A stretch of DNA of 64,000 nucleotides. It comes from Ipomoea triloba. Taxonomy: Eukaryota; Streptophyta; Magnoliopsida; Solanales; Convolvulaceae. Within the stretch, counting starts at the first letter, position 1, and each line of letters begins with the position of its first letter. The notes beneath the pieces were generated by a model. It had not been told where the DNA came from. It saw nothing but the letters and a program-made list of their open reading frames with translations, and searched no databases. Where the stretch lies: contig NC_044918.1 of the NCBI RefSeq assembly GCF_003576645.1, positions 31,336,690-31,400,689 on the forward strand. The letters are read 5' to 3'. Positions 13,001 to 24,247 of this stretch are shown here, one piece after another. Both the position numbers and the translations under genes were made by a program.

Positions 13001-16000
13001 GGTTCCCTATGCGTGGAGTTCAGACTTACATTTCCTTATTTTTCATGCACTTTACTGCTTTTTTAAGGAAATGGGAAGAAGCAAAGAACAAGCCTTGAAA
13101 AGAAATTATGAAGAAGCAAGCACAAGCCGAACAATGGCAAGAGCAAAACCACCACCTCCACCACCACAANAGAATTTAATTGGGGGGAAATACTTTGATC
13201 CGAGTGTGCTAAGGGAAATTTGGGTTTGAAGACATTGTAAATCGGTTGCTAAGACACCCGTAATGGAGCAAAGTATTCAAATGGAGAGGACCGAGATATA
13301 CTCCGGTTACCTATGAGTTTCTTGCTTGAGATGTGTCCCACTAAAACATTAGGTTCCCTATTTTTCATGCACTTTACTGCTTTTTTTAGGAAATGGGAAG
13401 TATTTTTCATGCACTTTACTGCTTTTTTTAGGAAATGGGAAGAAGCAAAGAACAAGTCTTGAAAAGAAATTATGAAGAAGCAAGCACAAGCCGAACAATG
13501 GTCAGAGGAAATTATGAAGAAGCAAGCACAAGCCGAACAATGGTCAGAGAAGAACCACCATCTCCACGACCACAAGTTGAACCTAATGTAAGAGAAACAA
13601 TGGTCCTCCGAGGCTTAACCCATGAACAATTGGCGCTTGTGGATGTGTATAAGTCAGAGAATTTAATTGGGGGAAAATACTTTGATCCGAGTGTGCTGGG
13701 TTTGAAGACATGGTAAATCGGTTGCTAAGACACCCGCAATTGAGCAAAGTATTCGAATGGAGGGGACCGACATATACTCCGGTTACCTATGAGTTTCTTG
13801 CTTGAGATGTGTCCAACTAAAACAATAGGTTCCCTATGCGTGGAGTTCAGACTTACATTTCCTTGTTTTTCATGCACTTTACCGCTTTTTTTAGGAAATA
13901 GGAAGAAGCAAAGAACAAGACTTGAAAAAAAATTATGAGGAAGCAAGCACAAGCCGAACAAGGGTAAGAGCAGAACCACCACCTCCACGACCACAAGTTG
14001 AACCTGGGTCCTCCGAGGCTTAACTGATGAACAATTGGCGCTTGTGGATGTGTAGGGGAAATACTTTGATCCGAGTGTGCTAAGGGAATTTGGGTTTGAA
14101 GACATGGTAAATCGGTCGCTAAGACACCCGCAATGGAGCAAAGTATTCGAATGGAGAGGACCGACATATTCTCCGGTTACCTATGAGTTTCTTGTTTGAG
14201 ATGTGTCCCACTAAAACATTATGTTCCCTATGCGTGGAGTTCAGACTTAAATTTCCTTATTTTTCATGCACTTTACCGCTTTTTTTAGGAAATGGGAAGA
14301 ACCAAAGAGCAAGCCCTGAAAAGGAATTATGAGGAAGCAAGCACAAGCCGAACAATGGCAAGAGCAGAACCACCCCCTCCACCACCCCAAGTTGAACCTA
14401 ATTAAATAGAAACAAGGGTCCTCCGACGCTTAACTCATGAACAATTGCCGCTTGTGGATGTCTACAAGTCAGAGAATTTTATTGGAGGAAAATACTTTGA
14501 TCCGAGTGTGCTAAGGGAATTCGGGTTTGAAGACATGGTAAATCTGTTGCTAAGACACCCGCATTGGAGCAAAGTATTCGAATGGAGAGGACCGACATAT
14601 ACTCCGGTTACCTATGAGTTTCTTGCTTGACATGTGTCAAACTAAAACATTAGGTTCCCTATGCGTGGAGTTCAGACTTACATTTCCTTATTTTTCATGC
14701 ACTTTACCGCTTTTATTAGGAAATGGGAAGAACCAAAGAGCAAGCATTGAAAAGGAATTATTAGGAAGCAAGCACAAGCCGAACAATGTTAAGAGCAGAA
14801 CCACCACCTCCACTACCACAAGTTGAACCTAATGTAAGAGGAACAAGGGTCCTCCGAGTCTTAACTCATGAACAAATGGCGCTTGTGGATGTGTATAAGT
14901 CAGAAAATTTAATTGGAGGGAAATACTTTGATCCGAGTGTACTAAGGGAATTTGGGTTTGAAGACATGGTAAATTGGTTGCTAAGGCAACCGCAATGGAG
15001 CAAAGTATTTGAATGGAGAGGACCGACATATACTCCGGTTACCTATGAGTTTCTTGCTTGAGATGTGTCCAACTAAAACATTAGGTTCCCTATGCGTGGA
15101 GTTCAGACTTACATTTCCTTATTTTTCATGCACTTTACCGCTTTTTTTAGGAAATGGGAAGAACCAAAGAGGAACCCTTGAAAATGAATTATGAGGAAGC
15201 AAGCACAAGCCGAACAATGGCAAGAGCAGAACCAACCCCTCCACCACCCCAAGTTGAACCTAATTAAATAGAAACAAGTGTCCTCCGAGGCTTAACTCAT
15301 GAACAATTGCCCGCTTGTGGATGTGTATAAGTCAGAGAATTTTATTGGAGGGATATACTTTGATCCGAGTGTGCTAAGGGAATTAGGGTTTGAAGACATG
15401 GTAAATCTGTTGCTAGGACATCCGCAATGTAACAAAGTATTCGAATGGAGAGGACCGACATATACTCTGGTTACCTATGAGTTTCTTGCTTGAGATGTGT
15501 CCAACTAAAACATTAGGTTCCCTATGCGTGGAGTTCAGACTTACATTTCCTTATTTTTCATGCACTTTACCGCTTTTTTTAGAAATGGGAAGAACCAAAG
15601 AGGAAGCCTTGAAAATGAATTATGAGGAAGCAAGCACAAGCCGAACAATGGCAAGAGCAGAACCAACCCCTCCACCACCCCAAGTTGAACCTAATTAAAT
15701 AGAAACAAGTGTCCTCCGAGGCTTAACTCATGAACAATTGCCCGCTTGTGGATGTGTATAAGTCAGAGAATTTTATTGGAGGGATATACTTTGATCCGAG
15801 TGTGCTAAGGGAATTTGGGTTTGAAGACATTGTAAATCGGTTGCTGAGACACCCGCAATGGAGCAATGTATTCGAATGTAGAGGACCGACATATACTGTG
15901 GTTACTTATGAGTTTCTTGCTTGAGATGTGTCCTACTAAAACATTAGGTTCCCTATGCGTGGAGTTCAGACTTACATTTCCTTATTTTTCATGCACTTTA

Positions 16001-16947
16001 CCACTTTTTTTAGGAAATGGGAAGAACCAAAGAACAAGCCTTGAAAAGGAATTATGAGTAAGAAAGCTCAAGCCGAACAATGGCAAGAGCAGAACCACCA
16101 CCTCCACAACCACAACTTGAACCTAATGTAAGAGGAACAAGGGTCCTCCGAGGCCTAACTCATGAACAATTGGCGCTTGTGGATGTAATTTAATTGCGGG
16201 GAAATACTTTGATCCGAGTGTGCTAAGTGAATTTTTGTTTGAAGACATGGTAAATCGGTTGCTAAGACATCCGCAATGGAACAAAGTATTCGAATGGGGA
16301 GGACTGACATATACTCCGGTTACCTATGAGTTTCTTGCTTAAGATGTGTCCCACTAAAACATTAGGTTACCTATGCGTGGAGTTCAGACTTACATTTCCT
16401 TATTTTTCATGTACTTCACCGCTTTTTTTAGGAAGTCGGAAGAACCAAAAAAAAGCCTTGAAAAGGAATTATGAAGAAGCAAGCACAAGCCGAACAATGG
16501 CAAGAGCAGAACCACCCCCTCCAACACCACTAGTTGAACCTAATACAATAGGAACAAGGGTCCTCCGAGGCTTACTCATGAACAATTGTCGTTTGTGGAT
16601 GTGTATAAGTCAGAAAATTTTGTTGGAGGGAAATACTTTGATCGGAGTGTGCTAAGGGAATTTGGGTTTGAAGACATTGTAAATCGGTTGTTGAGACACC
16701 CGCAATGGAGCAAAGTATTCGAATAGAGAGGACCGACATATACTCCGGTTACCTATGAGTTTCTTGCTTGAGATGTGTCCAACTAAAAGGTTACCTATGA
16801 GTTTCTTGCTTGAGATGTGTCCAACTAAAACATTAGGTTCGAGTTTCTTGCTTGAGATGTGTCCAACTAAAACATTAGGTTCACTATGCGTGGAGTTCAG
16901 ACTTACATTTCCTTATTTTTCATGCACTTTACCGCTTTTTTTAAGAA

Positions 16948-17286
16948 ATGGGAAGAAGCAAAGAACAAGCCTTGAAAAGAAATTATGAGGAAGCAAGCAC
17001 AAGCCGAACAATTTTAAGAGCAGAACCACCACCTCCACGACCACAAGTTGAACCTAATGTAAGAGGAACAAGGGTCCTCCGAGGCTTAACTCGTGAACAA
17101 TTGGCGCTTGTGGATGTGTATAAGTCACAGAATTTGATTGGGGGGAAATACTTTGATCGGAGTGTGCTAAGAGAATTTCGGTTTGAAGACATTGTAAATC
17201 GGTTGCTGAGACACCCGCAATGGAGCAAAGTATTCGAATGGAGAGGACCGACATATACTGTGGTTACTAATGAGTTTCTTGCTTGA
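16948..17286 (+). CDS. Satellite monomer frame, 112 codons
   Basis: Complete monomer frame from ATG after the T-run to TGA after 'EFLA'. It carries 'FDRSVLREFRFEDIVNRLL', a variant type shared with monomers near 19380 and 21120. No function can be assigned. Confidence 0.35.
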   Translation: MGRSKEQALKRNYEEASTSRTILRAEPPPPRPQVEPNVRGTRVLRGLTREQLALVDVYKSQNLIGGKYFDRSVLREFRFEDIVNRLLRHPQWSKVFEWRGPTYTVVTNEFLA

Positions 17287-18753
17287 GATGTGTCCTACTA
17301 AAATATTAGGTTCCCTATGCGTGGAGTTCAGACTTACATTTTGTTATTTTTCATGCACTTCACCGTTTTTTTTAGCAAATGGGAAGAACGAAAGAACAAG
17401 ACTTGAAAAGGAATTATGAGTAAGCAAGCTCAAGCCGAACAATGGCAAGAGCAGAACCACCACCTCCACAACCACAACTTGAACCTAATGTAAGAGGAAC
17501 AAGGGTCCTCCGATGCCTAACTCATGAACAATTAGCGCTTGTGGATGTGTATAAGTCACAGAATTTAATTGGGGGAAATACTTTGATCGGAGTGTGCTAA
17601 GGGAATTTGGGTTTGAAGATATTGTAAATCGGTTGCTGAGACACCCGCAATGGAGCAAAGTATTCGAATGGAGAGGACCGACATATACTGTGGTTACTTA
17701 TGAGTTTCTTACTTGAGATGTGTCCTAATAAAACATTAGGTTCCCTATGCGTGGAGTTCAGACTTACATTTTCTTATTTTTCATGCACTTCACCGTTTTT
17801 TTTAGCAAATGGGAAGAACCAAAGAACAAGCCTTGAAAAGGAATTATGAGTAAGCAAGCTCAAGCCGAACAATGGCAAGAGCAGAACCACCACCTCCACA
17901 ACCACAACTTGAACCTAATGTAAGAGGAACAAGGGTCCTCCGAGACTTAACTCATTAACAATTCGCGCTTATGGATGTGTATAAGTTAGAGAATTTAATT
18001 GGGGGGAAATACTTTGATCCGAGTTTGCTAAGGATATTTGGGTTTGAAGACATGGTAAATCGGTTGCTAAGACACCCGCAATGGAGCAAAGTATTCGAAT
18101 GGAGAGGACCGACATATACTCCGATTACCTAAGAGTTTCTTGCTTGAGATGTGTCCCACTAAAATATTAGGTTCCCTATGCGTGGAGTTCAGACTTACAT
18201 ATCCTTATTTTTCATGCACTTTACCACTTTTTTTAGGAAATGGGACGAAACAAAGAACAAGCCCTGAAAAGAAATTATGAGGAAACAAGCACAAGCCGAA
18301 CAATGGTAAGAGCAGAACCACCACCTCCACGACCACAAGTTGAACCTAATGTAAGAGGAACAAGGGTCCTCTGAGGCTTAAGTCATGAACAATTGGCGCT
18401 TGTGGATGTGTATAAGTCAGAGAATTTAATTGGAGGGAAATACTTTGATCCGAGTTTGCTAAGGGAATTTGGGTTTGAAGACATGGACACCCGCAATGGA
18501 GCAAAGTATTCGAATGGAGAGGACCGACATATACTGTGGTTACTTATGAGTTTCTTTCTTGAGATGTGTCCTACTAAAATATTATGTTCCCTATGCGTGG
18601 AGTTCAGACTTACATTTCCTTATTTTTCATGCAATTCACCGCTTTTTTTAGGAAATGGGAAGAACCAAAGAACAAGCCTTGAAAATGAATTATGAGTAAG
18701 CAAGCTCAAGCCGAACAATGGCAAGAGCAGAACCACCACCTCCACAACCACAA

Positions 18754-18921
18754 CTTGAACCTAATGTAAGAGGAACAAGGGTCCCACAACCACAACTTGA
18801 ACCTAATGTAAGAGGAACAAGGGTCCTCCGACCACAACTTGAACCTAATGTAAGAGGAACAAGGGTCCTCCGAGACCAACTTGAACCTAATGTAAGAGGA
18901 ACAAGGGTCCTCCGAGACCTA
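18754..18921 (+). repeat. 42-bp tandem duplication, four copies (probable assembly scar)
   Basis: 'cttgaacctaatgtaagagg' starts at 18754, 18796, 18838 and 18880. Breaks move from 'gggtcc' to 'gggtcctccg' to 'gggtcctccgag'. A constant period with a moving break is not what unequal crossing-over would leave. Confidence 0.85.
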
Positions 18922-19628
18922 ACTCATGAAAAATTGGCGCTTGTGGATGTAATTTAATTGGGGGGAAATACTTTGATCCGAGTGTGCTAAGGGAATTTAG
19001 GTTTGAAGACATGGTAAATCGGTTGCTAAGACATACGCAATGGAACAAAGTATTCGAATGGAGAGGACCGACATATACTCCGGTTACCTATGAGTTTCTT
19101 GCTTAAGATGTGTCCCACTAAAACATTAGGTTCCCTATGCGGGGAGTTCAGACTTACATTTCCTTATTTTTCATGCACTTCACCGCTTTTTTTAGGAAAT
19201 GGGAAGAACCAAAAAAAAGCCTTGAAAAGGAATTATGAGGAAGCAAGCACAAGCCGAACAATGGCAAGAGCAGAACCACCCCCTCCAACACCTCTAGTTG
19301 AACCTAATGCAATAGGAACAAGGGTCCTCCGAGGCTTAACTCATGAACAATTGTCGTTTGTGGATGTGTATAAGTCAGAAAATTTTATTGGAGGGAAATA
19401 CTTTGATCGGAGTGTGCTAAGGGAATTTAGGTTTGAAGACATTGTAAATCGGTTGCTGAGACACCCGCAATGGAGCAAAGTATTCGAATAGAGAGGACCG
19501 ACATATACTCCGGTTACCTATGAGTTTCTTGCTTGAGATGTGTCCAACTAAAACATTAGGTTCCCTATGCGTGGAGTTCAGACTTACATTTCCTTATTTT
19601 TCATGCACTTTAACGCTTTTTTTAGGAA

Positions 19629-19967
19629 ATGGGAAGAAGCAAAGAACAAGCCTTGAAAAGAAATTATGAGGAAGCAAGCACAAGCCGAACAATGGTAAGA
19701 GCAGAACCACCACCTCCACGACCACAAGTTGAACCTAATGTAAGAGGAACAAGGGTCCTCCGAGGCTTAACTCATGAACAATTGACGCTTGTGGATGTGT
19801 ATAAGTCAGAGAATTTAATTGAGGGGAAATACTTTGATCCGAGTGTGCTAAGAGAATTTCGGTTTGAAGACATGGTAAATTGGTTGCTAAGACACCCGCA
19901 ATGGAGCAAAGTATTCGAATGGAGAGGACCGACATATACTCTGGTTACCTATGAGTTTCTTGCTTGA
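19629..19967 (+). CDS. Satellite monomer frame, 112 codons
   Basis: Complete monomer frame of the left-array type, with linker 'RPQVEPNVRGTRV' and the usual C-terminal block. It is one of the few fully open monomers at the right end of the left array. Confidence 0.35.
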   Translation: MGRSKEQALKRNYEEASTSRTMVRAEPPPPRPQVEPNVRGTRVLRGLTHEQLTLVDVYKSENLIEGKYFDPSVLREFRFEDMVNWLLRHPQWSKVFEWRGPTYTLVTYEFLA

Positions 19968-21289
19968 GATGTGTCCCACTAAAACATTAGGTTCCCTATG
20001 CGTGGAGTTCAGACTTACATTTCCTTATTTTTCATGCACTTTACCGCTTTTTTTAGGAAATGGGAAGAAGCAAAGAACAAGCGTTGAAAAGAAATTATGA
20101 GGAAGCAAGCACAAGCCGAACAATGGTAAGAGCAAAACCACCACCTCCACGACCACTAGTTGAACCTAATGTAAGAGGAACAGGGGTCCTCCGAGGCTTA
20201 ACTCATTAACAATTCGCGCTTATGGATGTGTATAAGTTAGAGAATTTAATTGGGGGGAAATACTTTGATCCGAGTGTGCTAAGGGAATTTGGGTTTGAAG
20301 ACATGGTAAATCGGTTGCTAAGACACCCGCAATGGAGCAAAGTATTCGAATGGAGAGGACCGACATATACTCCGATTTACCTATGAGTTTCTTGCTTGAG
20401 ATGTGTCCCACTAAAACATTAGGTTTCCTATGTGTGGAGTTCAGACTTACATTTCCTTATTTTTCATGCACCTTACCACTTTTTCTAGGAAATGAGACGA
20501 AGCAAAGAACAAGCCTTTAAAAAAATTATGCGGAAGCAAGCACAAGCCGAACAATGGTAAGAGCAGAACCACCACCTCCACGACCACAAACTGAACCTAA
20601 TGTAAGAGGAACAAGGGTCCTCCGAGGCTTAACTCATGAACAATTGACGCTTGTGGATGTGTATAAGTCATAGAATTTAATTGGAGGGAAATACTTTGAT
20701 CCGAGTGTGCTAAGGGAATTTGGGTTTGAAGACATGGTAAATCGGTTGCTAAGACACCCGCAATGGAGAAAAGTATTTGAATGGAGAGGACCGACATATA
20801 CTCTGGTTACTTATGAGTTTCTTGCTTGAGAAGTGTCCTACTAAAATTTTAGGTTCCCTATTCGTGGAGTTCAGACTTACATTTCCTTATTTTTCATGCA
20901 CTTCACCGCTTTTTTTTAGGAAATGGGAAGAACCAAAGAACAAGCCTTGAAAAGGAATTATGAGGAAGCAAGCACAAGCCGAACAATGGCAAGAGCAGAA
21001 CCACCCCTTCCAACACCACTAGTTGAACCTAATGCAATAGGAACAAGGGTCCTCCGAGGCATAACTCATGAACAATTGTCGTTTGTGGATGTGTATAAGT
21101 CAGAAAATTTTATTGGAGGGAAGTACTTTGATCGGAGTGTGCTAAGGGAATATGGGTTTGAAGACATTGTAAATCGGTTGCTGAGACACCCGCAATGGAG
21201 CAAAGTATTCGAATAGAGAGGACCGACATATACTCCGGTTACCTATGAGTTTCTTGCTTGAGATGTGTCCAACTAAAACATTAGGTTCC

Positions 21290-21294
21290 CTATG
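21290..21294. repeat. Target site duplication CTATG, left copy
   Basis: The satellite spacer reads 'ggttccctatg' and is then interrupted by the LTR start TGTAACCCC. The same CTATG resumes the satellite at 36131 as 'ctatgcgtggag', matching an uninterrupted monomer ('ggttccctatgcgtggag'). Confidence 0.95.
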
Positions 21295-22395
21295 TGTAAC
21301 CCCTCGTCTATTCCGATAAGGTTATGGTTCGAAAAATATTTTTTTTAGGCTATGACATTTATGAGATGATCTCTCGGTACTTCAGAAAGATTTTTATAAG
21401 TGAGACTAGTTATTAAAAAGCTGCGATCTACGTACCGGTCACGAACCGTAAAATTTTTAAGGACGTATATACAGTTCGAATTTCCCTAGGAGATGGATAA
21501 TTAAGCGTGATACGATTAAGCGTTAACTTCCTACTCAGTTCAGTGGAAATTAGACGAACTGTAAGAGTGAAATTTATTACGAACCTCCGTACCACTGTAT
21601 TTCGCGAGATACCGGAAAATTCCCAACTTTAGTGGTTAATGACGGGATTATTCTTAGAATAATTTTGGTATTAAAATTTTCCCGAATTAAGTTATATTCC
21701 TCAGAACTTTTATCTGATTTAATCCCTAACTGGCAAAGCAAACTTATTCTACAAGGCATACCATGGGATTGTGACAAGTGTCACATTTATTTACCACATA
21801 GTAATAAATAATTAATTAAATGGGAAGAGTATGGGATAAGCTAAGCCATGCTAAGATGTAACTTACACTCCAAGTCTTCCCCACCTCTCCCACACTCATT
21901 TACGAAAATAGAGAAGGAAAAAGAGAAGGAAAAATATCATTTTCATCTTTGGGATCCAAGAACTCCATAGCTATTAGGTAAAACTTTGGTTTTATTCAGT
22001 TAATATGACTAGAATCCTCCCTAGAACTTAAGTTTAAGCTAAGGGTTCATGAAAATGTTGTTATGGTGATTTTTTGTTTAGGATCTTCGGTGAAAAGTTT
22101 GAAGGAGAAGGTCACCATCTTTCTACGGTCTTAAAAATCTACTTGGGAGGTAAGGAATTCCTTAAGTTGGTTTAGTCACTTGAAGGTGAACAAATGCTAG
22201 TAAATTATGAAACTAGGAATTTTATGTGAAAATCATGTGTGAAGTTTGTGAATCTACAAGTTGGCTCAAAGGACAACACTTGTAATTTTTGGTAATTTTT
22301 GAATACATGTTCATGGCTAAATTATGCATGTATATGTTGTATTTATGCCCATATAAGCTTATACTTGTGAAAATAGTGGAGAATCGAGGCGTTGC
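21295..22395 (+). repeat. 5' LTR of large element, left part
   Basis: Begins TGTAACCCCTCGTCTATTCC and matches 33277-34401 closely, with scattered substitutions and one insertion of about 25 bp in the 3' copy near 33960. It stops at the nested insertion after GTTGC. I see no gene in it. Confidence 0.92.
22391..22395. repeat. Target site duplication GTTGC, left copy
   Basis: GTTGC precedes the nested LTR (TGATGAGACC) and recurs at 29689-29693 right after it. The other LTR of the host element shows the empty site near 34400 as 'ggcgtttcaacccag'. Confidence 0.95.
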
Positions 22396-23357
22396 TGATG
22401 AGACCGGAATGCAACAAATAAATGATCCATTAAAAGTCTCGAGTGGCCCGGTAACAAGATCTAAGTCAAGGAAGATTCAAGAGGCTTTTAACACTTTTGT
22501 GCAAACAGATTGGAGTCCAACATCTTTTTGTGAAGAAGAAGATCAATCTGGAAAAATAATTCTATTCAATTGTCTTCACATAAAAACTTTTGAAGACAAT
22601 TCAGACTTCAGTATCAGATCAAATTTCCTGGTGTGAAATTATTTGCAAGGTGTATTTTTTTTTTTGGTGGGAAACTACTTTGCAAGAATTGTATTTTTTA
22701 TTTTTGGGTGGAAATTACTTTTGCAAAATGTTGTATTTTTAATTTTGGGTGGGAAATTATTTTGTATTTTAATTTTGGGTGGGGAATTATTTTGTATTTT
22801 TAATTTTGGGTGGGAATTACTTTTACAAAGTTGTAATTTTTTATTTTGGGTGGGATTAGTGACCTAGAATATTTAATACCTTATTTTCCCCTATAAATAC
22901 CCCATAAACCCAATGGTTTGAGACACACCTTGTAAGAATTCAATTTGAGTGAAATTTCTCTCTTTTCTTTGCATGAGAAGTGCATTGAAGTTTAGGTTGT
23001 TTGTGAGAAGCATTCAATCTTGGTAGGCTAGTGAGAAGCTAGTTTATCCCTTTATCTTGTTCTTTATATTCACACACATATCCAAAAACCCAAAAAGAAT
23101 ACTATTACTCATATTATATAGCTAATTTTATTTTTGTATCTTAATTCTAGTGCTAGATTCCTAATACTCTAATTCTTAGCCTTGCTTTAATAATCTAAGG
23201 GTTGAGAGTATTATTTGTTAGTTTGGTGAGGCATTTGTAGAGTTGGGATCTCAAAATCCAAGAGTCTACAAGGTAAGATCCTCTTTTGGACACGAAAGGT
23301 TCTTGAGTGATTCCTTGAGTGTGCACTTATTGCGGGAAGCAATCCGTGTACGCATCA
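22396..23357 (+). repeat. 5' LTR of nested gypsy element (962 bp)
   Basis: Starts TGATGAGACCGG and ends GTACGCATCA. It contains a TATA box (TATAAATA at 22892-22899) in 'cccctataaatacccca' and a run of G/T-rich imperfect repeats ('ttttgggtgggaatta') at about 22655-22855. It is almost identical to the 3' LTR. Confidence 0.96.
22892..22899 (+). promoter_or_regulatory. TATA box in gypsy LTR
   Basis: TATAAATA in a CCCC-rich context, roughly 465 bp from the LTR end. The same motif is at 29224-29231 in the 3' LTR. It is the likely core promoter of the element transcript; I did not locate the start site. Confidence 0.7.
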
Positions 23358-23360
23358 GTT

Positions 23361-23373
23361 TGGTATCAGAGCC
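23361..23373 (+). promoter_or_regulatory. Primer binding site (tRNA-Met type)
   Basis: TGGTATCAGAGCC lies three bases after the 5' LTR end. It is the typical initiator tRNA-Met complement used by plant gypsy elements and caulimovirids. Confidence 0.92.
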
Positions 23374-24247
23374 AAGTTCCTTTTTTTTTTCTTCTTATTC
23401 TGTCATTCCTATCTTTAATTTCCTTTTTTTTCTCTCTCTTATTCCATTATTCCTATCTGTAATTTCATATTTACTGTTGTTCCATTTCCTTTTCCCTTAT
23501 ATCCGTTACGTTCTTGCTTTATTCTATTATTGCTATCTTAAAGTTCATATTTACTCTTCCTTGCTACTTTAAATTTCATATCTACTATTGTGTCTATTTT
23601 TTTTTATTCATTTCCGTACTTTTACTCTTTATATTCATAGCTTTGATTTGGTGACCTTATAAAGGTTAGATACCATCAAGCTTCTTTTAATCTATTCTAC
23701 TATTGTATTTTTAATTTAGTTGAAGTTTACTTTATTGGAGGTTTGTTAAAAAACAAAAAAAAAAAAGGAAAAAAAAAGAAGAAAAAAAACAAAACAAAAC
23801 AAAAAGAGCAAAGAAAAAAAAAAGAAAAAAAAAGTAAGAATAAGGTTGGTTTGATTTTTAGTTTGAATTGTTGAATTTATATCTAAGCATTACCTGAAAT
23901 TAATTGTGCTCTGTTTCTTTCTATCACATATACTTCTTCTACTTTCTTTGTTTCTTACAAAAAAAAAAAAAAACACACTCTGTGTCAGTTTCTACATCAC
24001 TCTGTACATGCTATTTCCTACCTTTCGTGCTTACTAGACTCAAACTCTACAAGTGTTTGGTTTGTTGTTTGTGGTGGATACAACCCTTGTGAATTTTAAG
24101 CTTTGTTAAGGACCAAGAGGAAAAGAACTAGTACTTGAGAAAAAAAAAAGTAAAAAAAAAAAAAGAGTGAATGAACTGTGAGTGATTAAATATTTCCTTT
24201 TGATTACTATTTTCTTATTTTTTTGCATTTTTTTTTTACTTAAAGGA
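23374..24247 (+). other. Leader of gypsy element, no gene
   Basis: Untranslated region between the primer site and gag. It is very T-rich at first (about 23380-23640), then has A-homopolymer tracts at about 23750-23835, 23959-23974 and 24140-24164. A frame entering gag from 24182 would add a hydrophobic stretch (from 'MIKYFLL'), but the natural gag start is 24248. Confidence 0.8.

Larger units (their letters stand above)
1..21294 (+). repeat. Left satellite array, about 430-bp monomers
   Basis: Head-to-tail tandem array. ATG-type monomer starts recur at about 394, 824, 1242, 1656, 2087, 2517, 2932, 3361, 3770, 4188, 4632, 5063, 5493, 5922, 6461, 6870, 7301, 7732, 8163, then after a gap 8975, 9531, 10071, 10502 and so on to 20923: roughly 46-49 monomers. 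Each monomer is a frame of about 112 codons plus a spacer of about 92 bp. The spacer runs from 'gatgtgtcccactaaaac' to 'ccgctttttttagga'. Many monomers carry a stop in the linker ('cctaattaaatag') or small indels, so most are not open. Some multi-monomer blocks recur, for example 3061-3690 resembles 10200-10830. The array is broken at 21294 by an LTR element. Several monomers contain exact 42-bp duplications judged to be assembly scars. Confidence 0.95.

Noticed and set aside
18754..18921. CRISPR-like direct repeats or a true minisatellite.
   Set aside because: There are no spacers, the period is the same 42 bp as elsewhere, the junctions move, and the context is a plant satellite.
22289..22636. 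Independent 115-codon gene upstream of gag.
   Set aside because: It is the LTR copy of the polyprotein tail, preceded by chance codons of the outer LTR.
24182..24247. Possible N-terminal membrane anchor on Gag (hydrophobic stretch from MIKYFLL).
   Set aside because: It is the T-rich leader read in frame. A conventional gag start with polar sequence follows at 24248.
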